Under the pieces are notes generated by a model. It saw nothing but the letters and a program-made list of their open reading frames with translations. It made no database searches and was not told where the DNA came from. From assembly GCF_947500835.1 (NCBI RefSeq), contig NZ_CANMTQ010000013.1, forward strand, positions 1-64,000: 64,000 nucleotides of DNA, given 5' to 3'. This stretch comes from an uncultured Halomonas sp. (lineage in GTDB: Bacteria; Pseudomonadota; Gammaproteobacteria; Pseudomonadales; Halomonadaceae). Made by a program: the position numbers and the translations under genes. This document shows, in pieces, positions 38,267 to 48,091 of the stretch. Numbering within the stretch: position 1 is the stretch's first letter; the number at the start of each line of letters is the position of its first letter.

Positions 38267-39769
38267 TCAGGGCTCAAGGTTGTCCAGGCCGCGCTCTACC
38301 ATGGCCACGGCGCGAAACAGGGCGCGCCCCTTGTTCAGGGTTTCCTGCCACTCCATTTCCGGCACCGAGTCCGCCACGATGCCTGCCCCGGCCTGAACGT
38401 GCAGCTGTCCGTCCTTGATCACCGCGGTGCGGATGGCGATGGCGGTATCCATATTGCCGTGCCAGGAAAGATACCCCACGGCGCCGGAGTAGATACCGCG
38501 CTTGACCGGTTCCAGCTCGTCGATGATCTGCATGGCGCGAATCTTTGGCGCACCGGAAAGCGTGCCGGCGGGAAAGGTCGCCCGCAGCACGTCGATGGCG
38601 GAGAAACCCGGCGACAGTCGCCCGGTGACGTTGGAGACGATGTGCATGACATGGGAGTAGCGCTCGATGGTCATGCGATCCGTGACCTTGACGGAGCCCG
38701 CCTCGCAGATGCGCCCGACATCGTTACGCCCCAGGTCAATCAGCATGACGTGCTCGGCGATCTCCTTGGGGTCCGCGAGCAACTCCGCTTCCAGCGCCTG
38801 ATCCTCTTCCTCGTTACGGCCGCGCTTGCGCGTACCGGCTAGAGGACGCACCGAGACCTCACCGTTCTCGAGCCGGGTCAGGATTTCCGGGGACGAACCC
38901 ACCACCTGATGATCATCCAGGTTCAGATAGAACATGTAGGGTGAGGGATTGAGACTGCGCAACGCACGATAGAGATCAAGCGGCGACGACTTGAAAGGAA
39001 TAGACATGCGCTGGGACGGCACGCACTGCATGACATCCCCGGCCAACACATACTCCTTGATGGTGGTAACCACCCCCTTGAATCGCTCTTCGGTGAATCC
39101 CGGGGTGAAATGCCCTTCTTCTACATCGCTAGCGCCAGTGCCCGGGCTCGCGAAGTTCAATGTCGCGGCGCGAAGCTCTACTTCCAGCAGTTCCAGACGA
39201 TGAACCGCCCGCTCATAGGCCTCGTCTTCCCCGGGATCCGCATGGGTCCACAGGCTCAATTTGCCGGAGAGATTGTCGAATACGACGAACTCGTCGCTGA
39301 CCATCAAGAGGATATCCGGCACCCCGATGGGATCGGGTTTTTCTTGCGCCTCGACACTACGCAGACGCGGCTCGATATAGCGAATGGTGTCGTAGCCAAA
39401 ATACCCCACCAGCCCGCCATCGAAGCGAGGTTGCTCATCGAACCGGGGTACTTTGAAGCGGGTCTGGAACTGCTCGATCCAGAGCAGCGGATCGTCCACT
39501 TGGGTGACGCCGGACTGTTCGCCATCGACGATATGGCGGACTTCGTTGCCCCGCACCTCGATGCGCTGCCGACAGGGCAAGCCAATGATGGAATAGCGAC
39601 CCCACTTTTCGCCGCCTTGAACGGATTCGAGCAGGAAGGTCCAGGGGGCATCCGCCAGCTTGAGATAGGTGGACAGTGGCGTGTCGAGATCCGCCAGTAC
39701 GTCCCGGGTGATCGGAATGCGATTGAAGCCAGCCTGCGCCAGCTCGGCAAAGCGTTCGAGAGTCATCAT
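38267..39769 (-). CDS. trpE: Anthranilate synthase component I
   Basis: A 500-residue chorismate-using enzyme making anthranilate with ammonia from TrpG. The N-terminal Trp-binding region contains [18 protein letters not shown], with the LLES element of tryptophan feedback inhibition. The catalytic domain carries the signatures [13 protein letters not shown] [34 protein letters not shown] and [15 protein letters not shown]. The ATG at 39769 follows GGAA. A leader ORF ending in clustered Trp codons and a hairpin-plus-T-tract lie immediately upstream, indicating attenuation control. Confidence 0.97.
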   Translation of the reverse strand: MMTLERFAELAQAGFNRIPITRDVLADLDTPLSTYLKLADAPWTFLLESVQGGEKWGRYSIIGLPCRQRIEVRGNEVRHIVDGEQSGVTQVDDPLLWIEQFQTRFKVPRFDEQPRFDGGLVGYFGYDTIRYIEPRLRSVEAQEKPDPIGVPDILLMVSDEFVVFDNLSGKLSLWTHADPGEDEAYERAVHRLELLEVELRAATLNFASPGTGASDVEEGHFTPGFTEERFKGVVTTIKEYVLAGDVMQCVPSQRMSIPFKSSPLDLYRALRSLNPSPYMFYLNLDDHQVVGSSPEILTRLENGEVSVRPLAGTRKRGRNEEEDQALEAELLADPKEIAEHVMLIDLGRNDVGRICEAGSVKVTDRMTIERYSHVMHIVSNVTGRLSPGFSAIDVLRATFPAGTLSGAPKIRAMQIIDELEPVKRGIYSGAVGYLSWHGNMDTAIAIRTAVIKDGQLHVQAGAGIVADSVPEMEWQETLNKGRALFRAVAMVERGLDNLEP

Positions 39770-39813
39770 GCCCGGCTATTCCTTCAGGGTGGGTCGAGAC
39801 AGGTTAAATCGAT

Positions 39814-39850
39814 AAAAACTGGTTCATGAGATCAAACGATGATCTGCATG
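39814..39850 (-). terminator. Probable trp attenuator
   Basis: On the minus strand CATG-c-AGATCA (39850-39840) pairs with TGATCTCATG (39834-39825) around a 5-nt loop, leaving one bulged base. A TTTTT run follows six bases later (39818-39814). It starts 16 bases after the stop codon of the Trp-rich leader ORF and lies before trpE. The competing antiterminator pairing could not be resolved with confidence. Confidence 0.6.
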
Positions 39851-39865
39851 ACTATCACGAGCGCA

Positions 39866-39964
39866 TCACCATCGCCAGGGTTTGACGGCCCAAGGAAGTG
39901 CAGCATCCTGGGACGTGAAGCTTTGTAGAAAGACCCGAAAGAGAGGAAAGGCATCCAGCATCAT
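39866..39964 (-). CDS. trpL: trp operon leader peptide
   Basis: A 32-codon ORF (starts MMLDAFPLFR, ends AALPWAVKPWRW then TGA). Three of its last eight sense codons are TGG, the pattern expected for tryptophan-sensing leader peptides. It lies about 95 bases upstream of trpE with an attenuator-like hairpin between. The ribosome-binding site is weak (CGGA before the ATG at 39964; a second ATG follows directly). It is too short to be found by length-filtered gene calling. The function is inferred from codon content and position. Confidence 0.75.
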   Translation of the reverse strand: MMLDAFPLFRVFLQSFTSQDAALPWAVKPWRW

Positions 39965-40026
39965 TATCAGTCCGTTATTGCTGAATCTTATTGATTTTCG
40001 GCTATTTATAGCATTATTCAACAACC

Positions 40027-40692
40027 CTAAACGAGTTCTTTCAGGGATTCAACTATCAGATCGGGTTTGCTATCGATGATCGGCTCACCATGATTATAGC
40101 CATAGGGAACCGCAAGGGTGCGAAAACCGGCTCGCTTCCCTGCTTCCATGTCGTGGCGAGAATCCCCGATCATCAGGCATTGCTCACACGGAACGCCAAA
40201 TCGGTTGGCCATATGGAGCAAGGGCGCAGGATCGGGTTTCTTCTGCGCCAGGGAGTCGCCTCCCAAAGTCAATTCGAAATACCCCGATAGCCCCAGGACG
40301 TCGAGAATCGGGTCGATAAAGGCGTGAGGCTTGTTGGTCACCAGCACCAGAATGAGGTCCCGCTGCTTCAGCGCTGTCAGCGCTTCCTTTACCCCGGGAT
40401 AAACCCGGGTGCGTGTGTGAGGGGCGCGAGCGTAATGATCCAGAAAGGCGCTATGCGCCGCGTTCAGCGTCTTTTCATCCGGCACGTTACCCGTCGCGTA
40501 GCGCAATGCCCGCTCGACCAGTTTGCGCGAACCGTTACCCACCCAGTCCCGCACCAGGGCAGCGCCCGCAGGCGCCAACTCCCGCTCGATGAGCATGACA
40601 TCTACCGCAGCGGCAAGGTCAGGCACGGAGTCGATCAATGTGCCATCCAGATCGAAGACGACAAGACGAATCCCTTCAAGACAAGAATGCAT
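40027..40692 (-). CDS. gph: Phosphoglycolate phosphatase
   Basis: A 221-residue HAD-superfamily phosphatase that removes 2-phosphoglycolate. The nucleophile motif VVFDLDGTLIDSVPDLA (about residues 11-27) begins the core, with a cap domain (DWVGNGSRKLVERAL) typical of Gph, then LVTNKPHAF, KKPDPAPLLHM and MIGDSRHDMEAGKRAG as HAD motifs II-IV. It lies downstream of rpe and the GIY-YIG gene and upstream of the trp leader, the same order known from pseudomonads except for the GIY-YIG insertion. Confidence 0.95.
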   Translation of the reverse strand: MHSCLEGIRLVVFDLDGTLIDSVPDLAAAVDVMLIERELAPAGAALVRDWVGNGSRKLVERALRYATGNVPDEKTLNAAHSAFLDHYARAPHTRTRVYPGVKEALTALKQRDLILVLVTNKPHAFIDPILDVLGLSGYFELTLGGDSLAQKKPDPAPLLHMANRFGVPCEQCLMIGDSRHDMEAGKRAGFRTLAVPYGYNHGEPIIDSKPDLIVESLKELV

Positions 40693-40743
40693 AAGGCTCC
40701 AGGCAAGACCGAGTAGGTGAAAGGTTTGATGGCGAGAGAGAAA

Positions 40744-41055
40744 TCAGATCGGAGTGCCTTGGTCTTCAAGCCAGGCACGCTTGGCCGGAGCGGACTGTTT
40801 CTTGAGCCAGGCTTCCAACTTCAGTGCCTCGCTGCGACTGCCGAGGGACTGATGATACAGCAGACGCAACGGCCCTTTCCCGCGCAGAGAACGCGCGCCC
40901 CGCTTACCCTTTTGATGCTCATCGAAACGTCGGGCCACATCCGTGGTAATACCGGTATAAAGCGCGCCACGAGCTGTCTCCAATACATACAGATACCAGC
41001 CGCTCGAGGTAGAAACCTCTTGATCTTCTTCCAGCTGTTCATCAGACACGCTCAT
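40744..41055 (-). CDS. GIY-YIG nuclease superfamily protein (YhbQ/UPF0213-like)
   Basis: A 103-residue single-domain GIY-YIG protein: [40 protein letters not shown] holds the paired Tyr motif and the conserved Arg, followed by the helix [23 protein letters not shown]. Members are predicted nucleases; some act on nicked or damaged DNA, but the role here is unknown. Its ATG overlaps the rpe stop codon (ATGA), so it is translationally coupled to rpe and inserted between rpe and gph. The N-terminal 15 residues are acidic. Confidence 0.9.
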   Translation of the reverse strand: MSVSDEQLEEDQEVSTSSGWYLYVLETARGALYTGITTDVARRFDEHQKGKRGARSLRGKGPLRLLYHQSLGSRSEALKLEAWLKKQSAPAKRAWLEDQGTPI

Positions 41056-41795
41056 GACGTCGCTATCTTGGCCAGTTCATCGCGAAACGCCTGAATGACG
41101 CTGTCGTAGCGATGCGCGTCTTCTTCGCGGCGCTCCTTGAACACCGCGGAACCGGCAACGAAGGTATCCGCCCCCGCCCGGGCGATCTCGGCAATGTTGT
41201 CGACCTTGACGCCGCCATCGACTTCCAGACGTATGGCACGCCCTGACGCATCGATTCGCTCCCGGGTCTGACGCAGCTTGTCCAGCGTGCCGGGAATGAA
41301 GGATTGACCGCCGAAACCGGGGTTGACGCTCATCAGCAGAATCATGTCGAGCTTGTCCATCACATGATCGAGATGCGCAAGCGGCGTGGCTGGATTGAAT
41401 ACCAGCCCAGCCTTGCAACCGCCATCCTTGATCAGTTGCAGGGAACGGTCGATATGCTCCGAGGCTTCGGGATGAAAGGTAATATAGCTGGCCCCGGCGT
41501 CGATGAACTCGCCAATCATGCGATCCACCGGCTTGACCATCAGATGCACGTCGATGGGAGCAGTGACGCCATGCTTGCGTAGTGCCTGACACACCAGCGG
41601 CCCGATCGTCAGGTTGGGCACGTAGTGGTTGTCCATTACATCGAAGTGCACGATGTCCGCACCGGAGGCCAGCACGTCATCAACTTCCTGGCCCAGACAG
41701 GCAAAGTTTGCGGAAAGAATCGAAGGAGCAATCTTGAAGTCGGGGGCGGGACCGAGACCGTAATCAAGGCTGTAATCGGAGTTCACGTTGGACAT
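41052..41795 (-). CDS. rpe: Ribulose-phosphate 3-epimerase
   Basis: A 247-residue TIM-barrel enzyme of the pentose phosphate pathway. The core begins at [19 protein letters not shown], and the metal and catalytic residues lie in [44 protein letters not shown] and [13 protein letters not shown]. About 20 extra N-terminal residues ([19 protein letters not shown]) precede the usual start, so an internal start cannot be excluded. It is the first gene of the rpe-GIY/YIG-gph unit. Confidence 0.95.
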   Translation of the reverse strand: MSNVNSDYSLDYGLGPAPDFKIAPSILSANFACLGQEVDDVLASGADIVHFDVMDNHYVPNLTIGPLVCQALRKHGVTAPIDVHLMVKPVDRMIGEFIDAGASYITFHPEASEHIDRSLQLIKDGGCKAGLVFNPATPLAHLDHVMDKLDMILLMSVNPGFGGQSFIPGTLDKLRQTRERIDASGRAIRLEVDGGVKVDNIAEIARAGADTFVAGSAVFKERREEDAHRYDSVIQAFRDELAKIATS

Positions 41796-41935
41796 GGCTC
41801 GTCGTCGAAATACGGAAAGCGCTCATTCTAGCCTAATCGAATCGCTCTGTGGGTAGATGGCATTTGCTTATCCTGGCTTCTGCGTCGATATTGAGAAATG
41901 ACTAACACAAGAATATCTCGATTCAGGAGACTATA

Positions 41936-43678
41936 ATGCGCGCACGTTTTTCGACCCCCACCAACCGGCTCAGAACGCTGACCTGTGCCAGCGTTCTGGC
42001 AGTGACCATATCGACCGCCGCCCATGCCCAGCAGGCCATTCTCGAGGGCGAGCGCTTCAATCCAGAAGTCAGCGAGAACGGCATGGTGGCGACCAGTCAC
42101 TTTCTGGCATCGGAGGTTGCCCAAGAGACATTGGCACAGGGCGGTAACGCCGTGGACGCGGCGGTAACCGCGGGGTTTGCTCTCGCCGTGACCCAGCCGC
42201 GCTCCGGCAACATCGGCGGCGGTGGCTTCATGCTGGTGTCGGATGAGAAAAGTGGCGAGGTCATCGCCATCGATTATCGAGAGAAAGCCCCGGCGGCGGC
42301 TTTCGAGACCATGTTCCAGGACGACGAAGGGGAGGCGGTATCCGAGCTTTCCCGCTATACCCACAACGCCTCCGGGGTGCCCGGCACCGTTGCCGGTCTG
42401 GCGTTGGCACTTGAGAAATATGGCACCTTGAGCCTGGCCGATGCTCTGGCCCCGGCGATTCGTCTGGCGGAGGATGGCTTTACCCTGCCCCAGCGTTTCG
42501 TGGACGGCATTCGCGATACCCGGGAGCGGCTGGAGCCGTGGCCCGGCTCCCGCAAGAAGTTCTTCAAGGAAGACGGCAGCCTTTACCAGGTCGGTGACCT
42601 TTTCAAGCAGCCGGACCTTGCGGCAACCCTCAAGCGCATTGCCGAGCAAGGCTCCCAGGAGTTCTATGAAGGCAAGACCGCGGAGCTGATCGCCGCCCAG
42701 ATGGAAAAGAACGGCGGCCTGATGACCATGGAAGATCTGGCCAACTATGAACCGGCGATTCGTGAGCCGAGCCACGGCACCTATCGCGGTCATGATATTT
42801 ACGCCATGAGTCCGCCCTCTTCTGGCGGCGTCCATATCGTGCAGATGCTCAACATTCTCGAGAGCTACAATATCAGCGAGATGGGATTCAACTCTGCCAG
42901 AACCATTCATGTCATGGCGGAAGCCATGAAACGCGCCTATGCGGACCGCTCGGAGTATCTAGGGGACACAGATTTCGTCGAGGTGCCGCTAAAAGGCATC
43001 ACCTCGGAAGGTTATGCGGATGAATTACGCAGCCAGATATCCATGAACAAGGCTACCCCGAGCGATACCATCGCACCGGGTAACCCGCTGCCCTATGAGT
43101 CCAATGAGACGACTCACTTCTCCATTGCCGACGGTAACGGCCTGGCAGTGTCGAACACCTACACCATCAACTTCAGCTATGGTTCCGGCATCGTCGTCGA
43201 AGGTGCAGGTTTCTTGCTCAACAACGAGATGGACGATTTTTCCGCCAAGCCCGGCGTGCCCAATGCCTATGGTCTGATCGGCGGCGAGGCCAACAAGGTC
43301 GAACCCAACAAGCGCATGCTTTCTTCCATGACGCCGACCATCGTCAAGAAGGATGGCAAGAACTTTCTGGTCACCGGCAGCCCCGGCGGCTCACGCATCA
43401 TTACTACTACCTTGCAGGTATTGATGAATGTCATCGACCACGACATGAACATCCAGACCGCAGTGAGCGTGCCGCGCATCCATCATCAGTGGCTGCCGGA
43501 TGAAATTCGCATCGAGCAGGGGATCAGCCCGGATACCATCGCCCTGCTCGAGTCTTTGGGCCACAGCGTGAGTCAGCAGGAGGCGATGGGCGCCGCCCAA
43601 TCCCTGATGATCGAGGAAGGCGTCTTCTCAGGCGGTGCGGATCCGCGCCGATCGACCTCTTCCGCCATGGGACTTTGA
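41936..43678 (+). CDS. ggt: Gamma-glutamyltransferase (gamma-glutamyltranspeptidase)
   Basis: A 580-residue Ntn-hydrolase precursor, exported and self-cleaved. Signal peptide ends near TAAHAQ. The large-subunit part has GGNAVDAAVTAGFALAVTQPRSGNIGGGGFM. The catalytic threonine that becomes the small-subunit N-terminus lies in NETTHFSIADGNG (about residue 390), followed by NTYTINFSYGSG and GSPGGSRIITTTLQV. It cleaves glutathione and gamma-glutamyl amides in the periplasm, releasing glutamate and Cys-Gly. It is followed by a clear terminator. Confidence 0.95.
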   Translation: MRARFSTPTNRLRTLTCASVLAVTISTAAHAQQAILEGERFNPEVSENGMVATSHFLASEVAQETLAQGGNAVDAAVTAGFALAVTQPRSGNIGGGGFMLVSDEKSGEVIAIDYREKAPAAAFETMFQDDEGEAVSELSRYTHNASGVPGTVAGLALALEKYGTLSLADALAPAIRLAEDGFTLPQRFVDGIRDTRERLEPWPGSRKKFFKEDGSLYQVGDLFKQPDLAATLKRIAEQGSQEFYEGKTAELIAAQMEKNGGLMTMEDLANYEPAIREPSHGTYRGHDIYAMSPPSSGGVHIVQMLNILESYNISEMGFNSARTIHVMAEAMKRAYADRSEYLGDTDFVEVPLKGITSEGYADELRSQISMNKATPSDTIAPGNPLPYESNETTHFSIADGNGLAVSNTYTINFSYGSGIVVEGAGFLLNNEMDDFSAKPGVPNAYGLIGGEANKVEPNKRMLSSMTPTIVKKDGKNFLVTGSPGGSRIITTTLQVLMNVIDHDMNIQTAVSVPRIHHQWLPDEIRIEQGISPDTIALLESLGHSVSQQEAMGAAQSLMIEEGVFSGGADPRRSTSSAMGL

Positions 43679-43713
43679 TCGTCACCCCAACTGTTATCTT
43701 CGTCTTTATCGTG

Positions 43714-43739
43714 CCCCGGTTTACGAATCGGGGTTTTTT
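43714..43739 (+). terminator. Rho-independent terminator after ggt
   Basis: CCCCG (43714-43718) pairs with CGGGG (43729-43733), extended inward by a G-T and two A-T pairs, and is followed by six T residues. It lies 35 bases after the ggt stop codon. Confidence 0.88.
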
Positions 43740-43764
43740 ATGGAATCAAGCAAACGTGCGTCTG

Positions 43765-43780
43765 TGTCACACCGGTGACA
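43765..43780. promoter_or_regulatory. Inverted repeat upstream of the sulfate transporter operon
   Basis: TGTCAC-ACCG-GTGACA is a perfect 6-bp inverted repeat about 109 bases before the binding-protein start. It could be an operator for this operon. CysB sites are less symmetrical, so the regulator is unknown. Confidence 0.35.
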
Positions 43781-43888
43781 ATAGCGTCTTCATATCGCCT
43801 GTTATTATTAAAATGAATAAAGGATATGATTGTCATTCCATTATGGTTGATTTAGCCTTTCACCAAATCGCCCTTTTTTGGAATAAAA

Positions 43889-44911
43889 ATGACTCTTTCC
43901 GTATTTCTACGCCGTAGCGCCATTGCTTCTGCCGTCACTTTCACCCTGGTCTCTGGATTTGCCGCACCGGCGCTAGCTGCCGACCGGGAGCTGCTCAACT
44001 CTTCCTACGATATCGCTCGAGAACTGTTCGCCACGGTGAATCCCGAGTTCAATGTCTGGTGGCAGGAACAGCATGACGAGGATGTCGATATCAAACAATC
44101 CCATGGCGGCTCCTCCAAGCAAGCTCGCGCCATCATGCAGGGGCTGCGGGCGGACGTAGTGACCTACAACCAGGTCACTGACGTCAACGTGCTGGCCGAG
44201 AAAGGTCTGGTCGCAGAGGACTGGCAGCAGCAATTCCCCAACAATGCCTCGCCCTACTACTCCACCATGGCGTTTCTAGTGCGGGAGGGTAATCCGAAAG
44301 GAATCGACAGCTGGGACGACCTGGTCGAAGACGATGTAGAAATCGTCTTTCCCAACCCCAAGACCTCGGGTAACGGACGTTATACTTATCTTGCCGCCTG
44401 GGCCTACGCGGACCAGGAGTTCGACGGCGACCAGGACAAGATCGAAGAGTTCATGAAGAAGTTCCTGGGTAACGTCAAGGTTTTCGACACCGGCGGTCGC
44501 GGCGCCACCACCACCTTCGTGGAGCGCAACATCGGCGACGTGCTGCTTAGTTTCGAGTCCGAAGTGAACAACATCAGCAAGGAGTACGGCGAGGATGACT
44601 ACGATGTGGTGGTGCCGCCGGTAAGCATCCTGGCAGAGTTTCCAGTGGCGGTGGTCGGGGAATACGCCGAGCGCAACGACAATACCGACCTGGCTCGTGG
44701 CTACCTGGAGTATCTCTACACCGAGGACGCACAGCGTTTGTTGGCCGGCTTCAACTACCGGGTCAATGACGAGAACGTGCAGAAAGAGTTCGCCGACCAG
44801 TTCCCCGAAACCGAGCTGCTCCGGGTCGAGGATGTGTTCGGCGGCTGGGATCAAGTCATGGACAATCATTTCTCCAGTGGCGGTGAACTGGACAAGCTGC
44901 AGCGCAGGTAA
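43889..44911 (+). CDS. sbp: Sulfate/thiosulfate ABC transporter substrate-binding protein
   Basis: A 340-residue periplasmic binding protein (signal peptide residues 1-31, ending ALAA). The family blocks [71 protein letters not shown] and [28 protein letters not shown] include the oxyanion-binding loops. Whether it is Sbp (sulfate) or CysP (thiosulfate) cannot be told from sequence alone. It is first in a four-gene importer operon; cysT starts two bases after its stop codon. Confidence 0.94.
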   Translation: MTLSVFLRRSAIASAVTFTLVSGFAAPALAADRELLNSSYDIARELFATVNPEFNVWWQEQHDEDVDIKQSHGGSSKQARAIMQGLRADVVTYNQVTDVNVLAEKGLVAEDWQQQFPNNASPYYSTMAFLVREGNPKGIDSWDDLVEDDVEIVFPNPKTSGNGRYTYLAAWAYADQEFDGDQDKIEEFMKKFLGNVKVFDTGGRGATTTFVERNIGDVLLSFESEVNNISKEYGEDDYDVVVPPVSILAEFPVAVVGEYAERNDNTDLARGYLEYLYTEDAQRLLAGFNYRVNDENVQKEFADQFPETELLRVEDVFGGWDQVMDNHFSSGGELDKLQRR

Positions 44912-44913
44912 GC

Positions 44914-45765
44914 ATGATCGCCACATTCACGGGCACTGCCCAGAAAAGAGTATTGCCAGGGTTCGGTCTCTCCCTGGGCATTACCCTGCTGTTCGTCTCA
45001 CTGGTACTGCTGCTGCCCATGACCAGTCTGGTCGGGCAGCTGGCTGGGCTCAGCCTGGCGGAGTACTGGGCAATCATCACGGAAGAGCGGGTGGTGGCAA
45101 GCTACATGATCACCATCGGTGCGGCGGCGGTGGCGGCCATCGTCAACGCCTTTTTCGGCCTGCTGATGGCCTGGGTGCTGGTGCGCTATGAGTTCCCCGG
45201 GCGGCGTCTGCTGGATGCGCTGATGGATCTGCCTTTTGCCCTGCCCACGGCGGTGGCGGGCATTACTTTGGCGACGATGTATTCAAGCAGCGGCTTCATG
45301 GGCAAGCTGCTTGCGCCGCTGGGTATCGAGATTTCCTACACCTGGGTGGGTATCGCGCTTGCCATGGCCTTCACCAGTATTCCTTTCGTGGTGCGTACGG
45401 TACAGCCAGTGCTTGAAGATTTGCCTCAGGAGATCGACGAAGCAGCGCTGACACTTGGCGCAAGCGACACCCTCGCCTTTCGCCGGGTGATTCTGCCGCA
45501 TCTATGGCCGGCGCTGGTCACCGGCACGGGACTGGCGTTCGTGCGCTCTCTTGGAGAGTTCGGCGCAGTGATCTTCATTGCCGGTAACATGCCTTTTGAG
45601 ACCGAGATCACTTCTCTGATGATCTTCGTCAAGCTACAGGAGTACGACTATGTGGGCGCTTCCGCCATCGCGTCCGTGGTGCTGGCAGTCTCGCTGCTAC
45701 TGTTGCTGGCGTTGAATCTCTGGCAGGGCCGCTTCATTCGCCGGCTCCATGGAGGCAAGGGCTGA
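44914..45765 (+). CDS. cysT: Sulfate ABC transporter permease CysT (CysU)
   Basis: A 283-residue inner-membrane permease with about six helices. The EAA loop that docks the ATPase is EIDEAALTLGASDTLAFRRVILPHLWPALVTG (about residues 172-203), and SLGEFGAVIFIAGNMPFETEI is characteristic of sulfate permeases. AGG lies just upstream of the ATG. It shares one base with cysW (TGATG), indicating translational coupling. Confidence 0.95.
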   Translation: MIATFTGTAQKRVLPGFGLSLGITLLFVSLVLLLPMTSLVGQLAGLSLAEYWAIITEERVVASYMITIGAAAVAAIVNAFFGLLMAWVLVRYEFPGRRLLDALMDLPFALPTAVAGITLATMYSSSGFMGKLLAPLGIEISYTWVGIALAMAFTSIPFVVRTVQPVLEDLPQEIDEAALTLGASDTLAFRRVILPHLWPALVTGTGLAFVRSLGEFGAVIFIAGNMPFETEITSLMIFVKLQEYDYVGASAIASVVLAVSLLLLLALNLWQGRFIRRLHGGKG

Positions 45766-46592
45766 TGCAACGTATCGGTGATGCACCCCGCACTCGCAGG
45801 CTATTGATTGGCCTGGCGGTTGCCCTGTCCGTACTGTTTCTACTGCTGCCGCTGATCGCGATCTTCGCCCAGGCGTTTGCCGAGGGCGTAGCGATCTTCT
45901 GGAACAACCTGAGTGACGAATACACCCTGGCAGCAATTGGCCTGACGCTACTGGTCACGGCGCTGACCATCCCGGTGAACCTCGTCTTCGGCGTCTTCCT
46001 GGCATGGCTGGTAACCCGCTTCGAGTTCCCCGGGCGTCGCCTGCTGCAAACCTTGATCGATATCCCTTTCGCGGTGTCACCAGTGGTGGCGGGCCTGGTC
46101 TACCTGCTGCTTTATGGCAGTAGCGGTTGGGTCGGCAGCTGGCTCGATGGCTACGATATTCAACTGATGTTCGCCTGGCCGGGCATCGTGCTGGTAACCA
46201 TCTTCGTTACCTGCCCCTTCGTCGCTCGGGAGCTGATTCCTTTGATGCAGGCCCAGGGTGCGGGAGAGGAAGAAGCCGCGGTCACGCTGGGCGCCTCCGG
46301 CTGGACGATCTTTCGCCGGGTCACCCTGCCCAATATCAAATGGGCGCTACTGTACGGTGTGATACTGACCAACGCTCGGGCAGTAGGCGAATTCGGCGCC
46401 GTTTCCGTTGTCTCAGGCTCGATTCGCGGGGAAACCAATACCCTGCCGCTACATGTCGAACTGCTGTATCAGGACTACAATACCGTTGGCGCCTTTACCG
46501 CCGCCGCCTTGTTGGCTCTGATCGCCCTGTTTACTCTGGCCGCCAAGGCCGGCCTCGAATGGCGCGCCACGCGCCGGGAGCAATTCCGATGA
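45765..46592 (+). CDS. cysW: Sulfate ABC transporter permease CysW
   Basis: A 275-residue partner permease, paralogous to CysT, with the EAA loop [51 protein letters not shown]. It starts on the last base of the cysT stop codon and its own stop overlaps the cysA start (ATGA). The two permeases form the transmembrane heterodimer of the importer. Confidence 0.95.
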   Translation: MQRIGDAPRTRRLLIGLAVALSVLFLLLPLIAIFAQAFAEGVAIFWNNLSDEYTLAAIGLTLLVTALTIPVNLVFGVFLAWLVTRFEFPGRRLLQTLIDIPFAVSPVVAGLVYLLLYGSSGWVGSWLDGYDIQLMFAWPGIVLVTIFVTCPFVARELIPLMQAQGAGEEEAAVTLGASGWTIFRRVTLPNIKWALLYGVILTNARAVGEFGAVSVVSGSIRGETNTLPLHVELLYQDYNTVGAFTAAALLALIALFTLAAKAGLEWRATRREQFR

Positions 46593-47680
46593 GCATCCGC
46601 TTGACGAACATTGCCAAGACCTTCGGCCGCACCACGGCGCTGGAACCCCTTGACCTGAACATTGCCGACGGCGAACTGGTCGGCCTGCTGGGCCCTTCCG
46701 GTTCCGGCAAGACTACCTTGCTACGCATTATTGCCGGGCTTGAACAGCCAGATCGCTCCCGGACAAGCTCGATCCATTTTGGCGAGCGGGATGTGACCAA
46801 CGTGCACGTACGCGACCGGCGCATCGGCTTCGTGTTTCAGCACTATGCGCTGTTTCGCCACATGAGCGTGTTCGACAACATCGCCTTTGGCCTCACCGCT
46901 CTGCCGCGCCGCGAGCGGCCGTCCGCTAGCGAGATTCGCACCCGGGTCAATCGGCTGCTGGAAATGGTACGTCTCGAGGAGTTCGCCAAGCGTTATCCGG
47001 CCCAGCTTTCCGGCGGCCAGCAGCAGCGTGTTTCTCTGGCCCGAGCCTTGGCACTCAAACCCGACGTGCTATTGCTGGACGAGCCTTTTGGCGCGCTGGA
47101 TGCCAAGGTGCGTCAGGAGCTGCGTCGTTGGCTGCGTCATCTGCACGACGAGCTTGGCTTTACCAGCGTCTTCGTCACCCACGATCAGGAAGAAGCCCTG
47201 GAGCTTTCCGATCGGGTCGTGGTGATGAGCAACGGACGCATCGAGCAGATCGATGAACCGGATACCCTCTATCGTCATCCGGCCAATCGCTTCGTCTTCG
47301 AGTTCCTGGGTGACGTCAACCGCCTGGAGGGCAACGTTCAGGATGGCGAGCTGACCTGCGGCGAGGCACGGCTTTCCGTCGACCTGCCGGATGGCCATCA
47401 GGAACTCCTGATGCGCCCTCACGAGCTCAAGCTGCTTGAAGCTCAGAGCCCTCATTCCCGGCTGCCGGTCACCGTCACCTCGGCGTCGCCCATCGGCGCC
47501 GAGGTGTGGGTCGAACTGGTGGCGGACTGGCTATCGGAGCCCTGGCTGGCCACGGTGCGCCATGCTGACTTCGAGCGTCTTCATATCAAACGCGGCCAGC
47601 GTCTGTTCGTGGAGCCGCGCCGCTGGCATCGCTTCGGCAACGCCGAGACGCATGATCAAGAAGTTGAAATCATCTCGTGA
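46589..47680 (+). CDS. cysA: Sulfate ABC transporter ATP-binding protein CysA
   Basis: A 363-residue ATPase energising sulfate import. Walker [15 protein letters not shown] (about residues 35-48), signature [17 protein letters not shown], Walker [20 protein letters not shown], and the H-loop in [15 protein letters not shown] are complete, with a C-terminal TOBE-type regulatory domain. The ATG at 46589 overlaps the end of cysW. The same frame is open further upstream inside cysW, but that part has no homology. It ends the operon. Confidence 0.96.
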   Translation: MSIRLTNIAKTFGRTTALEPLDLNIADGELVGLLGPSGSGKTTLLRIIAGLEQPDRSRTSSIHFGERDVTNVHVRDRRIGFVFQHYALFRHMSVFDNIAFGLTALPRRERPSASEIRTRVNRLLEMVRLEEFAKRYPAQLSGGQQQRVSLARALALKPDVLLLDEPFGALDAKVRQELRRWLRHLHDELGFTSVFVTHDQEEALELSDRVVVMSNGRIEQIDEPDTLYRHPANRFVFEFLGDVNRLEGNVQDGELTCGEARLSVDLPDGHQELLMRPHELKLLEAQSPHSRLPVTVTSASPIGAEVWVELVADWLSEPWLATVRHADFERLHIKRGQRLFVEPRRWHRFGNAETHDQEVEIIS

Positions 47681-47812
47681 CACTTCCAGGACGCACGCTC
47701 CAGTTAGCGATGCTATCCAAGTCGACGATGAAAAAAGCATCTATGGTATGGCCAGCCTTCTTGACAGCTACGGTCAGGCTTTTCAGGCATAAGCCTCCAG
47801 TAAAGGGTGTCA

Positions 47813-47956
47813 ATGGCCAATCACGGCGTGACCGTTGTTGGTGACACGGTTTCAGAAGCCTTCGACAAACTCTATTTTCTCGAAAATACCTGCAAGAGCC
47901 AGGTACTTGTCTTGTCCGCTAACTTATCGCTCAAGCGCATCGATGATGCGTCCAGC
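47813..47956 (+). pseudogene. Remnant of a class II aldolase/adducin-family gene
   Basis: The short frame MANHGVTVVGDTVSEAFDKLYFLENTCKSQVLVLSAN matches the zinc-site histidine and following helix of class II aldolase-type proteins (typically written GNHG-VVVG--V-EAF--LYFLE). Only about 45 of some 250 residues are present, with no intact upstream or downstream part, so this is a decayed fragment. The rest of the 411-base gap between cysA and the glycosyltransferase contains nothing else I can assign. Confidence 0.6.
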
Positions 47957-48091
47957 AAGCGTACTCGTAACCAGTGGAAAAATGAAAACAATGACTGGCT
48001 AGGGCCTGTTCACTTCACTTCTGTGATTCCCCATACCAGACTTATGTCCCACAAGATTACATAATAAGGAAATACTCTAAGGAATGATGGC

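Noticed and set aside
46127..46588. Upstream extension of the cysA frame by 154 codons inside cysW
   Set aside because: It lies entirely within cysW in another frame, has no family similarity, and the ATG at 46589 gives a standard CysA N-terminus with an ATGA overlap.
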